Positions 43,912-52,595 of a DNA stretch of 64,000 bases are shown piece by piece (position 1 is the stretch's first letter; the number at the start of each line of letters is the position of its first letter). Under the pieces are notes generated by a model. That model was not told the DNA's origin and searched no databases. It saw nothing but the letters and a program-made list of their open reading frames with translations. The DNA is taken from assembly GCF_001667115.1 (NCBI RefSeq), contig NZ_LZIJ01000078.1, forward strand, positions 1 to 64,000, given 5' to 3'. The position numbers and the translations under genes were made by a program. This DNA is from Mycobacterium sp. 852002-51163_SCH5372311 (GTDB lineage: Bacteria; Actinomycetota; Actinomycetes; Mycobacteriales; Mycobacteriaceae).

Positions 43912-44741
43912 CAGTGCTCCTGTCCGAAGAAGAATTCCTGGGCGTTGTTGTACAGGTAGTTGTCGAGGACCTCGGCCGGCAGATCGAGAGCACGGGCTTC
44001 GGGTATTACCCGCCGCATCCGCAACACCGGCCAGTCCGAGGCGAAGATCACCTTGCCGGGGCCGCGTGTTCGCATGTAGTGCAGCAGGCTTTCCGGCAGC
44101 CGCTTCGGCGACCACGCCGACGTCATCAAGCGTAGGTTCGCGTATTTCAGCAGCAACCGGATCGCGACATCCCACCATGGATCCGCTCCATGGATCATGC
44201 ACAGTCGCAGCTCGGGAAAGCGGACACACACCCGGTCGAGATGCATGGGATGCTGCACCTCACCGGGGATCGGCGGTCCGGGAATACCGGTGTTGACGCA
44301 GAGCGGAAGGTCCAGTTCGGCGCACTTGGCGTAGAGCGGATAGTAGACGGCATCGCTGGGCGGATACTGGCCGTCGCCCCAAAAGCTCGGTCCTACAGCG
44401 GCGTACGCCACTGGCAGATCGCGCGCGATGGCGCTCAGCTCCCGCAGCGGCCGCACCGGACGCAACAGATTGACGCCGCCCATCGCCAAGGCGAACCGAT
44501 CCGGCTTGGCATCGACGAACTTGCGTGCCGTGGTGGACGGGTTTGCCAGCGAGTCCATCAGGATTGCCTTCTGCACACCGTGAGCGTCCATTTCCTCGAG
44601 CAGTTCGGACAGGTCGACGGGCGCGAACATCGACTCCGGGCCCTTGAAGTAGTCGTTGCGGACCTTCAGCATCCAGCCGGGCTGCGATTCGGCTTCGCCG
44701 AAGTGCACGTTGACCAGGCAGTCAATCGCTTTGTCGGGCAT
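43911..44741 (-). CDS. Amidohydrolase 2 family protein, short form
   Basis: The 276-residue TIM-barrel amidohydrolase has a first strand AIDCLVNVHFGEAESQPGW, VQKAILMDSL, CMIHGADPWW (metal-ligand His) and VIFASDWPVLRM (C-terminal Asp). The usual HxH at the first strand reads VNVHF, with one His. It is shorter than the 400-residue type nearby. It may cleave or decarboxylate a ring product. It overlaps the FadD before it by 20 bases. Confidence 0.83.
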   Translation of the reverse strand: MPDKAIDCLVNVHFGEAESQPGWMLKVRNDYFKGPESMFAPVDLSELLEEMDAHGVQKAILMDSLANPSTTARKFVDAKPDRFALAMGGVNLLRPVRPLRELSAIARDLPVAYAAVGPSFWGDGQYPPSDAVYYPLYAKCAELDLPLCVNTGIPGPPIPGEVQHPMHLDRVCVRFPELRLCMIHGADPWWDVAIRLLLKYANLRLMTSAWSPKRLPESLLHYMRTRGPGKVIFASDWPVLRMRRVIPEARALDLPAEVLDNYLYNNAQEFFFGQEH

Positions 44742-46392
44742 GACTTCCTTCGGGGTCGTGGGCCGCCGCGGCGGCCGGAACAGGTTGCTTCACTTGCTCT
44801 TTTGCCCACCGGTAGTTCGGTTTGCCGTTGCCCAGACGCTGTATCTGCTCGACGAAGATGAATGCCTTTGGCGCCTTGAAATGCGCAAGTTGAGAAGTGC
44901 ACAAGTCGTACAGCGCCTGCTCGTCTTCGGTGATCACGGACCCTGGCTGCGGCGCGACGAGCGCGACCACCTCTTGTCCCCATCGTTCGCTCGGGCGCCC
45001 GATCACCAAGGCGTCGGCAACATCCGGGTGTGCGCGCAGCACCTCCTCGACCTCTTCCACGAACACTTTTTCGCCACCGGTGTTGACCACCAGCGAGTCA
45101 CGCCCGAACAGCCGGATGGTGCCGTCATTTTCGATCGATGCGCGGTCGCCGGGTATCACCACCCGCTGGCCGTCGATCTCCGGAAACGTTCGCTGGGTGG
45201 CTGGCGCGTCGTTGAAATATCCGAGCGGGATCCTGCCCAACCTGGCAGTCCAGCCGATCTCCCGCTCGCCGGGCCGCAGAAACCGGGTGCGGTCGGCCGA
45301 GACCACCCGTACACCGGTCCGGGGTTCAAACGTCTCGCTGGCGTTTCCGTTGCGGCTGTGGCCGAATGCCATATTGCCGGTCTCCGACGAACCGTAGCCT
45401 TCGATGATCGTGATGTGCGGCAGGCATTCCATCAGTGCCCGTTTGTATTTCGCGTTGGTGGCGGCTCCGCCGGTCCCGATCGCATTCAGTGCCGACAAGT
45501 CGTATGAATTCGCGCGCAGCTCGGCGACCAACGGCCCGGCATACGCGTCGCCGACCATCGTCATCATGCCTACCTTTTCGCGCTCGGCCGTTGCCCACAC
45601 CGACCGTACGTCGAGCTTGCTGCGTTCGTCGTACAACACCACCGGCAGGCCCGCGCACAGCGCCGAGAATGCGGTCCACATACCCGCCGCGTGCATCAGC
45701 GGGGACACCGCGAACCACGCGGGCCCGCCGTTGCGGACCTTGTTGTGGATCTCGGTGACGTTCTCGTGATCGGCCCCCACCATCGACGCCACATACATGT
45801 CGCTCTGCCGCCACAGAACTCCTTTGGGACGCCCTGTCGTTCCGCCGGTACACATCATGATCAGGTCATCGGGCGACCCGACCGTGTCGCGGTCCGGCGG
45901 CGCCTCCGCCAAGACGGCGTCCAGCGAGACGGCACCGGGTAGTTCGGCAACCGTGCTCCCGTCGTCGATCGATACCAGCAGCTCGGTGCCGGCGGGCGGC
46001 AGCACGTCGGCGAACCGGGCGCCGAGGGAACGGTGATAGATGATGCCGCGGGGCCCGACGTAGTCGAGCAGGTCGCGGATCTCCCGCGCCGCGTAGTGGT
46101 GGTTGATATTGACCGGGACGGTCCGCGCCTTCAGGCATCCGATCACCATGTCCGGGTACAGGTCGTTGTACATGATGAGGGCCACGCGATCCTGACCGCA
46201 TTCCCAGCGCTGCAGGGCCTCACGTGGGCGGTGGACGCCAAACCCCTTGTGGTTCAGAAAATTCGCCAGCCTGTTGGTGCGCTCTGCCGAGTCGGCAAAG
46301 GTGCTCCGCCGCGTTCCGCATACGGTCATCAGCCGGTCGGGAACGACATCGGCGATTGCGTCGAGCACCGCCCCGACCGTCCACTCACTCAT
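44722..46392 (-). CDS. Acyl-CoA synthetase, FadD-type
   Basis: The 556-residue AMP-forming ligase has P-loop CTGGTTGRPKGVLWRQSDMY, GYGSSETGNM, NTGGEKVFVEEVEEVLRAHP and catalytic Lys in NGKPNYRWAK. It is of the same FadD17/19-like class as the protein at 36195 (shared VLW after the P-loop, YRWAKEQ end) and is probably its paralogue with a different specificity. It lies between two amidohydrolase genes in one operon. Confidence 0.87.
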   Translation of the reverse strand: MSEWTVGAVLDAIADVVPDRLMTVCGTRRSTFADSAERTNRLANFLNHKGFGVHRPREALQRWECGQDRVALIMYNDLYPDMVIGCLKARTVPVNINHHYAAREIRDLLDYVGPRGIIYHRSLGARFADVLPPAGTELLVSIDDGSTVAELPGAVSLDAVLAEAPPDRDTVGSPDDLIMMCTGGTTGRPKGVLWRQSDMYVASMVGADHENVTEIHNKVRNGGPAWFAVSPLMHAAGMWTAFSALCAGLPVVLYDERSKLDVRSVWATAEREKVGMMTMVGDAYAGPLVAELRANSYDLSALNAIGTGGAATNAKYKRALMECLPHITIIEGYGSSETGNMAFGHSRNGNASETFEPRTGVRVVSADRTRFLRPGEREIGWTARLGRIPLGYFNDAPATQRTFPEIDGQRVVIPGDRASIENDGTIRLFGRDSLVVNTGGEKVFVEEVEEVLRAHPDVADALVIGRPSERWGQEVVALVAPQPGSVITEDEQALYDLCTSQLAHFKAPKAFIFVEQIQRLGNGKPNYRWAKEQVKQPVPAAAAAHDPEGSHARQSD

Positions 46393-46406
46393 CGAGTTAC
46401 GCTGCC

Positions 46407-47609
46407 CTAGACAGCCGCGTCCACCGTCACACCCAAAAAGTCCAATGCGTTGTCCCGCATGACTTTCCGGACATCGGCATCGCTGAATCCCCGCAACTCG
46501 TCGGTGAACGACAGCGGCGATTGCAGCCCTTCGCCGTGCGGCCAGTCGGAGCCGAACAGGATCCGGTCGACGCCGAGTCGCTCACTGAGAGCGGCCAGAT
46601 CCTCTTCGTAGTACGGCGACACCCAAACGTGGTTCCGCAAGGTGTCGACGGGGTCGTCGGGGAACCAGCGCGGTTGCTGATTGGCCGTCTTCTTCAAACG
46701 CTTGATGAGTCGGGCCACCCATTCCGAGCCGTTCTCGATGCTGGCCACCCGAAGCTTGGGATGGCGATGGAACACCCCGTGCACGATCAGCGAAGCCATG
46801 GTGTCGTGGATGGCCCGGTCGTCGACCAGGATCTTGTCGAGCGGATCGGGGGCAGCGAAGGCCTCGAAAGTGTCCTTGCCGCCCCACATGCCGGCGAGCT
46901 TCAGATACCCGCTGTCGCCCAGATGGAATGCAACCGGGACGTTGGCCTCGGCGAGCCTGGCCCATACCGGATCGTGCGACCGATGCCCCAGTGAACGGTT
47001 CTTCGGGGAACCGGGCACCGGAGCGGGCCGCACATGGACCAGCCGTGCGCCACGATCGAGCACGAAATCGATTTCCTCGACTGCCTTTTGGGGGTCGGCG
47101 AGGGAGATCATCGGAGCCGTCAGAATGCGGTGATCGTCGCGGTCGAAGCCCCAGTCTTCGTCGAGCCACAAGTTGAAGGCGTGCAACGACGCCATCGTGG
47201 CCTCCACGTCATCCTTGAGCGCTTCCTCCACGCCGCAACCGAACGTCGGGAACATGATGCCCGTCTCGATGCCCTGGCTTTCGATCACCGCGACGCGGGC
47301 GTCCCGGTTCTGGTATTCGGGTCGCAACTCCAGCTTTTCGACTTGCATCAAGGATGCTGGGTCGACGCCTTCGGGAATCTCGCCGCGGAACAATGAGTCC
47401 AGGCAGCCCGGAACGATGATCGGGTCAAACGTCGGGTTGGGAATGAACCGGTTCACCCGGTCGCCGATGATCGCCTGGGTGTGCTTGCCGTCGCTGAACA
47501 TCTGGACGCCCCGCCTGCGGAACTTCTTGTCCAGATGCCGGGTGAAGGCGTCCAGCGGTTCGTAGTAGTGATTGTCGACGTCGATCGCCTGGTAGCCCAA
47601 GTTACTCAT
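46407..47609 (-). CDS. Amidohydrolase 2 family metal-dependent hydrolase
   Basis: The 400-residue protein has IDVDNHYYEPLDAFTRHLDK at the start, VAFHLGDSGYLKLAG with a metal-ligand His, and LFGSDWPHGEGLQSPLSF with the C-terminal Asp. It is a paralogue of the amidohydrolase at 8018 (same DNHxYEP, PTFG and HASDSGY/HLGDSGY positions). AAAGGACG precedes the ATG at 47609. It is 14 bases before the FadD gene, in the operon led by a crotonase. Likely job is hydrolysis or decarboxylation of a cyclic intermediate. Confidence 0.86.
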   Translation of the reverse strand: MSNLGYQAIDVDNHYYEPLDAFTRHLDKKFRRRGVQMFSDGKHTQAIIGDRVNRFIPNPTFDPIIVPGCLDSLFRGEIPEGVDPASLMQVEKLELRPEYQNRDARVAVIESQGIETGIMFPTFGCGVEEALKDDVEATMASLHAFNLWLDEDWGFDRDDHRILTAPMISLADPQKAVEEIDFVLDRGARLVHVRPAPVPGSPKNRSLGHRSHDPVWARLAEANVPVAFHLGDSGYLKLAGMWGGKDTFEAFAAPDPLDKILVDDRAIHDTMASLIVHGVFHRHPKLRVASIENGSEWVARLIKRLKKTANQQPRWFPDDPVDTLRNHVWVSPYYEEDLAALSERLGVDRILFGSDWPHGEGLQSPLSFTDELRGFSDADVRKVMRDNALDFLGVTVDAAV

Positions 47610-47631
47610 GATCGTCCTTTCTGATACCCCA

Positions 47632-48480
47632 CTACGCGTCCGACGGGGTGAGCGACGGGAACTGCGGCGGTCGCTTCTGCAGGAAGCTCGTGATTCCCTC
47701 GATGACATCCGGCCTCGGCATGGCCTCGTGCAGCAACACCTCGGCACGCGAAGTCGCTTCGCCCACATCGCGATTAGCGTCGCCGTATACCTGTTGTTTG
47801 ATCACCGCCATCGAAGCCGGCGAGCAGTTCGCGGCGATGTCCTCGGCGTATTCCAGTGCCCGCTTCATCAGGCTCTCGGGTGCGACGACTTCCTTGACCA
47901 GGCCGAGCTCGGCCGCCTCCTCCGCGAGGAAGGTGCGGCCGCTCAGCAACAGGTCGAGCGCGACGCCCCAGCTGGTCAGGCGCGGCAGGATCCACGAGAT
48001 GCCGAACTCGGCGATCAGGCCGCGGCGCGCGAACACAGCAGCGAACTTTGCCCCCGCGGCGGCGAACCGGACGTCGCACATCAGCGCCTGGGTCAGGCCG
48101 ATGCCGACACAGGCGCCGTTGATGGCCGCGACGACGGGCTTGCGCAGCGTGGTGACGAAATGGGGCGGACGTTCGCCGACCAACTCGGCCAAGTTGGTCT
48201 GCTTCGCGTTGTCCATTTTGTCGCCGACTTCGCCCGCTGAATTGGGCGCGCCCAGATAGGCGCCGGCGCAGAACCCTTTGCCCCGTCCGGTCAGCACGAT
48301 TACCCGGATCGCCGGGTCCTGTTCGGCGCGGTCGATGCCGGCATAAAACGCGGCGGCGATGTCGGGGCCCCAGGCGTTGAGACGCTCGGGACGGTTCAGC
48401 CTGAGGATTGCGACACCGGTCGAAGTTGCTTCGTAGAGCACTGCGTCGTCGGAGTTACCTTCCGAGGAGCTGCCCGACAT
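47632..48480 (-). CDS. Enoyl-CoA hydratase/isomerase (crotonase family)
   Basis: The 282-residue crotonase has AILRLNRPERLNAWGPDI, the oxyanion segment GRGKGFCAGAYLGAP and GACVGIGLTQALMCDVRFAA. The first catalytic Glu (in GxELA of classical hydratases) is Thr here, and the second region reads FARRGLIAEFGISWILPRL with a Glu. This resembles isomerase or hydrolase-type crotonases. It is first in the minus-strand operon ECH-amidohydrolase-FadD-amidohydrolase-FadE-FadE and has its own 19-bp regulon element 55 bases upstream. Confidence 0.86.
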   Translation of the reverse strand: MSGSSSEGNSDDAVLYEATSTGVAILRLNRPERLNAWGPDIAAAFYAGIDRAEQDPAIRVIVLTGRGKGFCAGAYLGAPNSAGEVGDKMDNAKQTNLAELVGERPPHFVTTLRKPVVAAINGACVGIGLTQALMCDVRFAAAGAKFAAVFARRGLIAEFGISWILPRLTSWGVALDLLLSGRTFLAEEAAELGLVKEVVAPESLMKRALEYAEDIAANCSPASMAVIKQQVYGDANRDVGEATSRAEVLLHEAMPRPDVIEGITSFLQKRPPQFPSLTPSDA

Positions 48481-48534
48481 AGGCCGTCGTACCTCCTCGC
48501 CCGTGATCACCGAATCCGACTGACTTTGTACGCA

Positions 48535-48553
48535 TACTGTATACCTATCGGTA
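48535..48553. promoter_or_regulatory. 19-bp regulon element before the crotonase-led operon
   Basis: TACTGTATACCTATCGGTA fits TACnG...CnGTA. It lies between the end of the upstream DapA-family gene and the start of the crotonase gene, showing that a new transcript starts here. Confidence 0.6.
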
Positions 48554-48629
48554 CCGCATTCCACAACTGCCGCCGCGCCCCCGCGGAGCAGGGCAAACCA
48601 ACGAATTTCCGGTCGCTCGACGGCTACCG

Positions 48630-49637
48630 TTACGCGGCGATCAGCCCGAGCCGTCGATAGGCATTCTCGATCTGGGTCTTGGCCTCGTCCGGCAGCTCCG
48701 CTTGCGGCGGCCGCGAATGCGGATATGCACCGATCGGCAGGCCCAGCAATGAGGCGGCATACTTGAACCCACCGCCCCAGTGCGTGAAGTAGTCCGAACG
48801 TCCCGGATAGCAGGTCCACCACGATCCGAGGTCAAGGTCGAACTGGTCGAGTCCCGAATCGCGCCCATAGTCCATCGCCTCGAGCAACTTGTCGCCCAGG
48901 ACCAGGTCCCAGTATTCGGAGAACAACCGCCGCTGCGGCGTCTCGAAAAGGTATCCGGCGGTGCCCAACTGGGCCGGGCAGACGATTCCGGCGCGCAGCC
49001 AGCCGGCGCGATACACCGTCCGGTCGCACTCCCACACCACCAGCCCAGGCGCCAACTCGTGCAGCCGCCGGCTGCCCTCCGGACGGAAGGCGCCCTCCTT
49101 GGTGGCGCACACAGCAGGCACCTCCGCGTAGATCCGCGCGCTTTCGGCCGGCGTCAACACGTAACCCGAGGACGGCGAATTGAACATGCCCAGGGCGATG
49201 TCCGTGCGCGACGCGACATACTTGAAAAATCTCAGCACGCCTTCGCCGCCGTGCACTTCCATCATCGGCGTCTGGATGTAGGCGATATCGGCGCCGGCCT
49301 CTTGGGCGTGCAGCGTCAAGTCCACACAATCCTTGGCCGTCATCGCCGAGGTGCACGCCTGTATGACGACGGTCGGGTTCGCGCTGCGCGCCTCCTCGAT
49401 TGTTACCTCTAGCAAGCGCTTTCGCTCGTCGAGGGTCAGCGACCAGAACTCGGCTATACCGCTGGTGCACCACAGCATCGGGTGGCCGAGATCGCGGACG
49501 CAGTAACGCACCAGCGTCCGGTAGGCATCCCAGTCGATCTCGTCGCCGTCGTCGCCGCAGAACGGCGTGTACAGCGAGTCGCCGATTCCCCGCAACGCGC
49601 CCGGCGCCCAGGTACGCGCTTCACTGGCTACCACCAT
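48630..49637 (-). CDS. Dihydrodipicolinate synthase-family aldolase/hydratase-aldolase
   Basis: The 335-residue DapA-fold protein has GIGDSLYTPFCGDDGDEIDW, VVIQACTSAMTAKDCVDLTL, IAYIQTPMM and the Schiff-base lysine in VCATKEGAFRPEG. Family members with pathway roles in aromatic or polycyclic degradation (hydratase-aldolases of the NahE/PhdJ type) cleave pyruvate from side chains. The local setting suggests such retro-aldol cleavage rather than lysine biosynthesis. The ATG at 49637 is preferred over 49661 since GGAGGAG lies before it. It is coupled with the SDR upstream. Confidence 0.82.
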   Translation of the reverse strand: MVVASEARTWAPGALRGIGDSLYTPFCGDDGDEIDWDAYRTLVRYCVRDLGHPMLWCTSGIAEFWSLTLDERKRLLEVTIEEARSANPTVVIQACTSAMTAKDCVDLTLHAQEAGADIAYIQTPMMEVHGGEGVLRFFKYVASRTDIALGMFNSPSSGYVLTPAESARIYAEVPAVCATKEGAFRPEGSRRLHELAPGLVVWECDRTVYRAGWLRAGIVCPAQLGTAGYLFETPQRRLFSEYWDLVLGDKLLEAMDYGRDSGLDQFDLDLGSWWTCYPGRSDYFTHWGGGFKYAASLLGLPIGAYPHSRPPQAELPDEAKTQIENAYRRLGLIAA

Positions 49638-49672
49638 TAGTCCACTCCTCCTGCCGGCCAACCGCTTTCGCG

Positions 49673-50470
49673 TCAGGTAAAGTCCGAACCACCGTCGACG
49701 TTGATATTGGCTCCGGTCATGTAGGAGTTGCGACGTGACGCGAGAAACGCTGCGACCGGGCCGATTTCCTCCGGTAAGCCGGCTCGCGGCATCTGCGCCG
49801 GATGACCGAAGTGCTTGCCGATGGCATCCATCAGGGCGTACGGGTCATCGCCGTCGACGCCTACCGATTTCGCCCAGCCGACCAGCGATTCCGATGCGAT
49901 GCTGCCCGGCGACACGACATTGACCAGGATCTCGTCCTTGGCCAGCAGCAGCGACAAATTTTTCGAGACGCTCGTGAGCATGGACTTGGCTGCCGTGTAT
50001 GCGGGCAGCATGACGCTTTGCCGCTGCGTCGAGTGCGCGGAGAAGTTGACTATCCGTGCCCAATCTGCCTTGCGCAGCAAAGGAAGTGCCGAGCGAACGC
50101 AGCGCACCATGCCCATCACGCCGTCTTCGACAGCCTCTCGCCATTGCTCGTCGGTCAGATCTTCGAAGGCACCCGGTGCCCCCGGCCCGACCGTGTTGAT
50201 GAGCACGTTGAGTTCGCCATCCCAACGCTGGCCCAGCCCGACGAACACTTCGTCGACCTGTCCCGCATCGCGGATGTCGGCAACCAGACCCACAGCGTCG
50301 GGACTGCCGCGGCTCGCCAGATCGGCAACGGCGCTGTCGAGCTTGGGCTTTGAGCGGCTGACCACCGCCACCCGCGCGCCCTCTTCGGCAAGGCAGCGGG
50401 CAGTGGCCAAACCCATACCACTGCTACCACCGACCACCACCGCTGTGGCATTTGCCAGCCCTAGATCCAT
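49673..50470 (-). CDS. Short-chain dehydrogenase
   Basis: The 265-residue SDR has VVGGSSGMGLATARCLAEE, VVSRSKPK, INTVGPGAPG (replacing NNAG), VNFSAHSTQR and YTAAK, ending GANINVDGGSDFT. It belongs with SDRs that act on CoA or cyclic alcohol intermediates. It lies 35 bases before the DapA-family gene, and is divergent from a TetR gene with a 19-bp element in the gap. Confidence 0.86.
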   Translation of the reverse strand: MDLGLANATAVVVGGSSGMGLATARCLAEEGARVAVVSRSKPKLDSAVADLASRGSPDAVGLVADIRDAGQVDEVFVGLGQRWDGELNVLINTVGPGAPGAFEDLTDEQWREAVEDGVMGMVRCVRSALPLLRKADWARIVNFSAHSTQRQSVMLPAYTAAKSMLTSVSKNLSLLLAKDEILVNVVSPGSIASESLVGWAKSVGVDGDDPYALMDAIGKHFGHPAQMPRAGLPEEIGPVAAFLASRRNSYMTGANINVDGGSDFT

Positions 50471-50533
50471 GCTTCACCCGACGGCGCCAGCCGAGACATG
50501 CTTCGCCTGTCCAGCTGTATTTACCAAAAAGCC

Positions 50534-50552
50534 TACGATAGGTATTACAGTA
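50534..50552. promoter_or_regulatory. 19-bp regulon element, SDR/TetR divergent promoter
   Basis: TACGATAGGTATTACAGTA fits the outer TAC and GTA and right half of the consensus; the left half is degenerate (A for G at position 5). Placement next to a TetR gene is the best clue to which regulator reads the element. Confidence 0.55.
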
Positions 50553-50637
50553 GCAGACGGACAACCCGCCCGAACCGCTGTCGGCGGCAAAGCCGCGGAC
50601 CGCATGCGCAGCACAGATCTTTTTGGAGGTGCCCGTA

Positions 50638-51423
50638 GTGGCAAAGCAGGCAACCGCCGACAAGCGGCAGCGACGCGAACGCGGGTCCATCAATCCTGAT
50701 GACATCATCAGCGGCGCATTCGAACTCGCAGAGCAGGTATCGATCGACAATCTGAGCATGCCGCTGCTCGGCAAACACCTCGGCGTCGGCGTCACCAGCA
50801 TCTACTGGTACTTCCGCAAGAAGGACGATCTGCTCAACGCGATGACCGACCGCGCCCTGAGCAAGTATGTATTCGCCACCCCTTACGTCGAAGCCAGCGA
50901 CTGGCGCGAGACACTGCGCAACCATGCCCGGCTGATGCGTAAGACGTTCATGGGCAATCCGATACTGTGCGACCTGATTTTGATCCGCGCCGCGCTCAGC
51001 CCCAAGGCGGCGCGGCTGGGCGCACAGGAGATGGAGCGTGCGATCGCCAACCTGGTGGAGGCAGGCCTGTCGCCCGAGGATGCCTTCGACACCTACTCGG
51101 CGGTTTCGCTGCACGTCCGCGGATCGGTCGTATTGCAGCGACTCCAGGAAAAAACCCAAACGCCCGACAGCGGACCGCGCTCGATTGACGACGCGGTGGC
51201 CATCGATCCGCAAACCACGCCGCTCATCGCGCGCGTGACCGGAAAGGGGCACCGCATCGGGGCGCCCGACGAAACCAATTTCGAGTACGGTCTGGACTGC
51301 ATACTCGACCACGCGGGCCGGTTGATCGAGGAGACCCACAAAGGCTCGAAAGCCAGGCCGGCGCGGCAACGCAAGACGACTAGATCAGCGTCGGTCCGGA
51401 CGCGGGCCAAAGCGGGTGGTTAA
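50638..51423 (+). CDS. TetR-family regulator, candidate master repressor of the 19-bp regulon
   Basis: The 261-residue protein has a TetR helix-turn-helix at about residues 17-65 (DDIISGAFELAEQVSIDNLS, MPLLGKHLGVGVTSIYWYFRK, KDDLLNAMTDRAL) and a long C-terminal ligand domain ending in a basic tail (KARPARQRKTTRSASVRTRA). GTG at 50638 follows GGAGG by 8 bases. It is divergent from the SDR-DapA-family operon with the 19-bp element between, which is the usual place for autoregulation. No other TetR in the window sits beside that element, so I infer it reads it; this is not proven by sequence. Confidence 0.82.
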   Translation: MAKQATADKRQRRERGSINPDDIISGAFELAEQVSIDNLSMPLLGKHLGVGVTSIYWYFRKKDDLLNAMTDRALSKYVFATPYVEASDWRETLRNHARLMRKTFMGNPILCDLILIRAALSPKAARLGAQEMERAIANLVEAGLSPEDAFDTYSAVSLHVRGSVVLQRLQEKTQTPDSGPRSIDDAVAIDPQTTPLIARVTGKGHRIGAPDETNFEYGLDCILDHAGRLIEETHKGSKARPARQRKTTRSASVRTRAKAGG

Positions 51424-51514
51424 CCCGTAAGCGTGTTCCAAATTGGCGCTTTTCGCCGCAGTCCAGACAGTGAGAATCTGCGCGTACAGCAAAAGTTTCT
51501 ACTTACGGCTTTCG

Positions 51515-51630
51515 CTGTGAAACTGCGGCTTTCAGTGTGAAGCCAAGGCTTTCGCAGTGAGCCCAGGGCGGGTATCGACGCGAATTTCCGCCCAGGTTAC
51601 ACATCCAAAGCCAAGGATTCACACCCCGGG
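51515..51630. repeat. Complex palindromic intergenic repeat, copy 2
   Basis: Three tandem units of form CGGCTTTCnnTGTGAA are followed by the core GGGCGGG...GCGAATTTCCGCCCAGG and inverted relics CAAAGCCAAGGATTCACAC. It matches the copy at 14462-14576 in order and spacing. It lies between the ends of convergent genes (51423 and 51696), so a two-way terminator is plausible. Confidence 0.65.
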
Positions 51631-51695
51631 ACGTGGACAAGCCAAGGCTTCACAGTCAAAGCCCGAGAACTAGTCCGCCTGCGCGACTGCTCGCC

Positions 51696-52595
51696 CTAAT
51701 CGGGTTCCGGCACGTGGAAGTGCTCGTCGCGCAACCGGAACGCTTCCTTCGTTCCGTGCTGCGCGCGGGTTTTGACGAAGTTGAACTCCCCCGGAGCGAA
51801 CTGCAGGTTGGTGCCGAAAGCATGGAACAGGTAGCTGGCGACTTCCTCACCTTGGTATGCCTGGGTCTGTTCGACGAGACGGAAGGCTTCCTTGGCGATG
51901 ACGACTCCGTCGGCGGGCATCTTCGCCGCCTTCTCGGCCCAATACCGGGCGCGCGCCGCAACCGAAGCCGGATCGCATGTGTCGGTGAAGATTCCAAGGC
52001 TCTCGATCTCGCCGGCTTCGATCACGTCACCGGTCAGCAGCAGACGCCGTGCCAGCACCGGCCCCAGCCGATGGAAGAACATATGCAGGCTGCCGAGTGC
52101 GGGCCCGAGGAACCGCGTTGCCGGCATACCGATTTTCGTGTCGCGCGCAATGACCGAGATGTCGGTCATCAGAGCCATCTCGAAGCCACCACCAAGGGCG
52201 TAGCCGGCGATCTCCCCCACCGTCACCTTGGGGAAGCCCATGAAGTTGTGGTAGAAGCCAAACGACTTGCGGTCGACCGTAAGTCGCCGTCGCTGGCTGG
52301 GCCGGCGGCTATCCTTTCGCTCATCGGCTTCGCCCGCGGCAGGCGACGCGCCGTACCAGCCGTAGGCGTTGTTCATGTCGGCGCCGGTGGAGAAGACGCC
52401 ACCGGCTCCGCGTAGCAGTACCACGGTGAGGTCGTCGTCGTCGGCAACCCGGTCCAGGCAGCGGGCAACCTCGTCGCGCATCGCCGCGTCGTAGGAGTTG
52501 CGCTGCTTGGCGTTGTTGAGCGTGATTGTGGCGATGCGCTTGTCGGGATCCACGTCGAACAGCACGCGATCATCGGAAGCACCGGAAGTGGTCAT
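51696..52595 (-). CDS. Enoyl-CoA hydratase/isomerase (crotonase family)
   Basis: The 299-residue crotonase has RIATITLNNAKQRNSYDAAM, the oxyanion GAGGVFSTGADMNNAYGW and IAGYALGGGFEMALMTDISV with the first catalytic Glu kept. The second site, IGMPATRFLGPALG, has Ala where hydratases have Glu. A 30-residue insertion (ERKDSRRPSQRRRLTVDRKS) follows the oxyanion loop. The start overlaps the thioesterase stop (ATGA). Likely a double-bond isomerase or a hydrolase for a CoA ester. Confidence 0.84.
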   Translation of the reverse strand: MTTSGASDDRVLFDVDPDKRIATITLNNAKQRNSYDAAMRDEVARCLDRVADDDDLTVVLLRGAGGVFSTGADMNNAYGWYGASPAAGEADERKDSRRPSQRRRLTVDRKSFGFYHNFMGFPKVTVGEIAGYALGGGFEMALMTDISVIARDTKIGMPATRFLGPALGSLHMFFHRLGPVLARRLLLTGDVIEAGEIESLGIFTDTCDPASVAARARYWAEKAAKMPADGVVIAKEAFRLVEQTQAYQGEEVASYLFHAFGTNLQFAPGEFNFVKTRAQHGTKEAFRLRDEHFHVPEPD

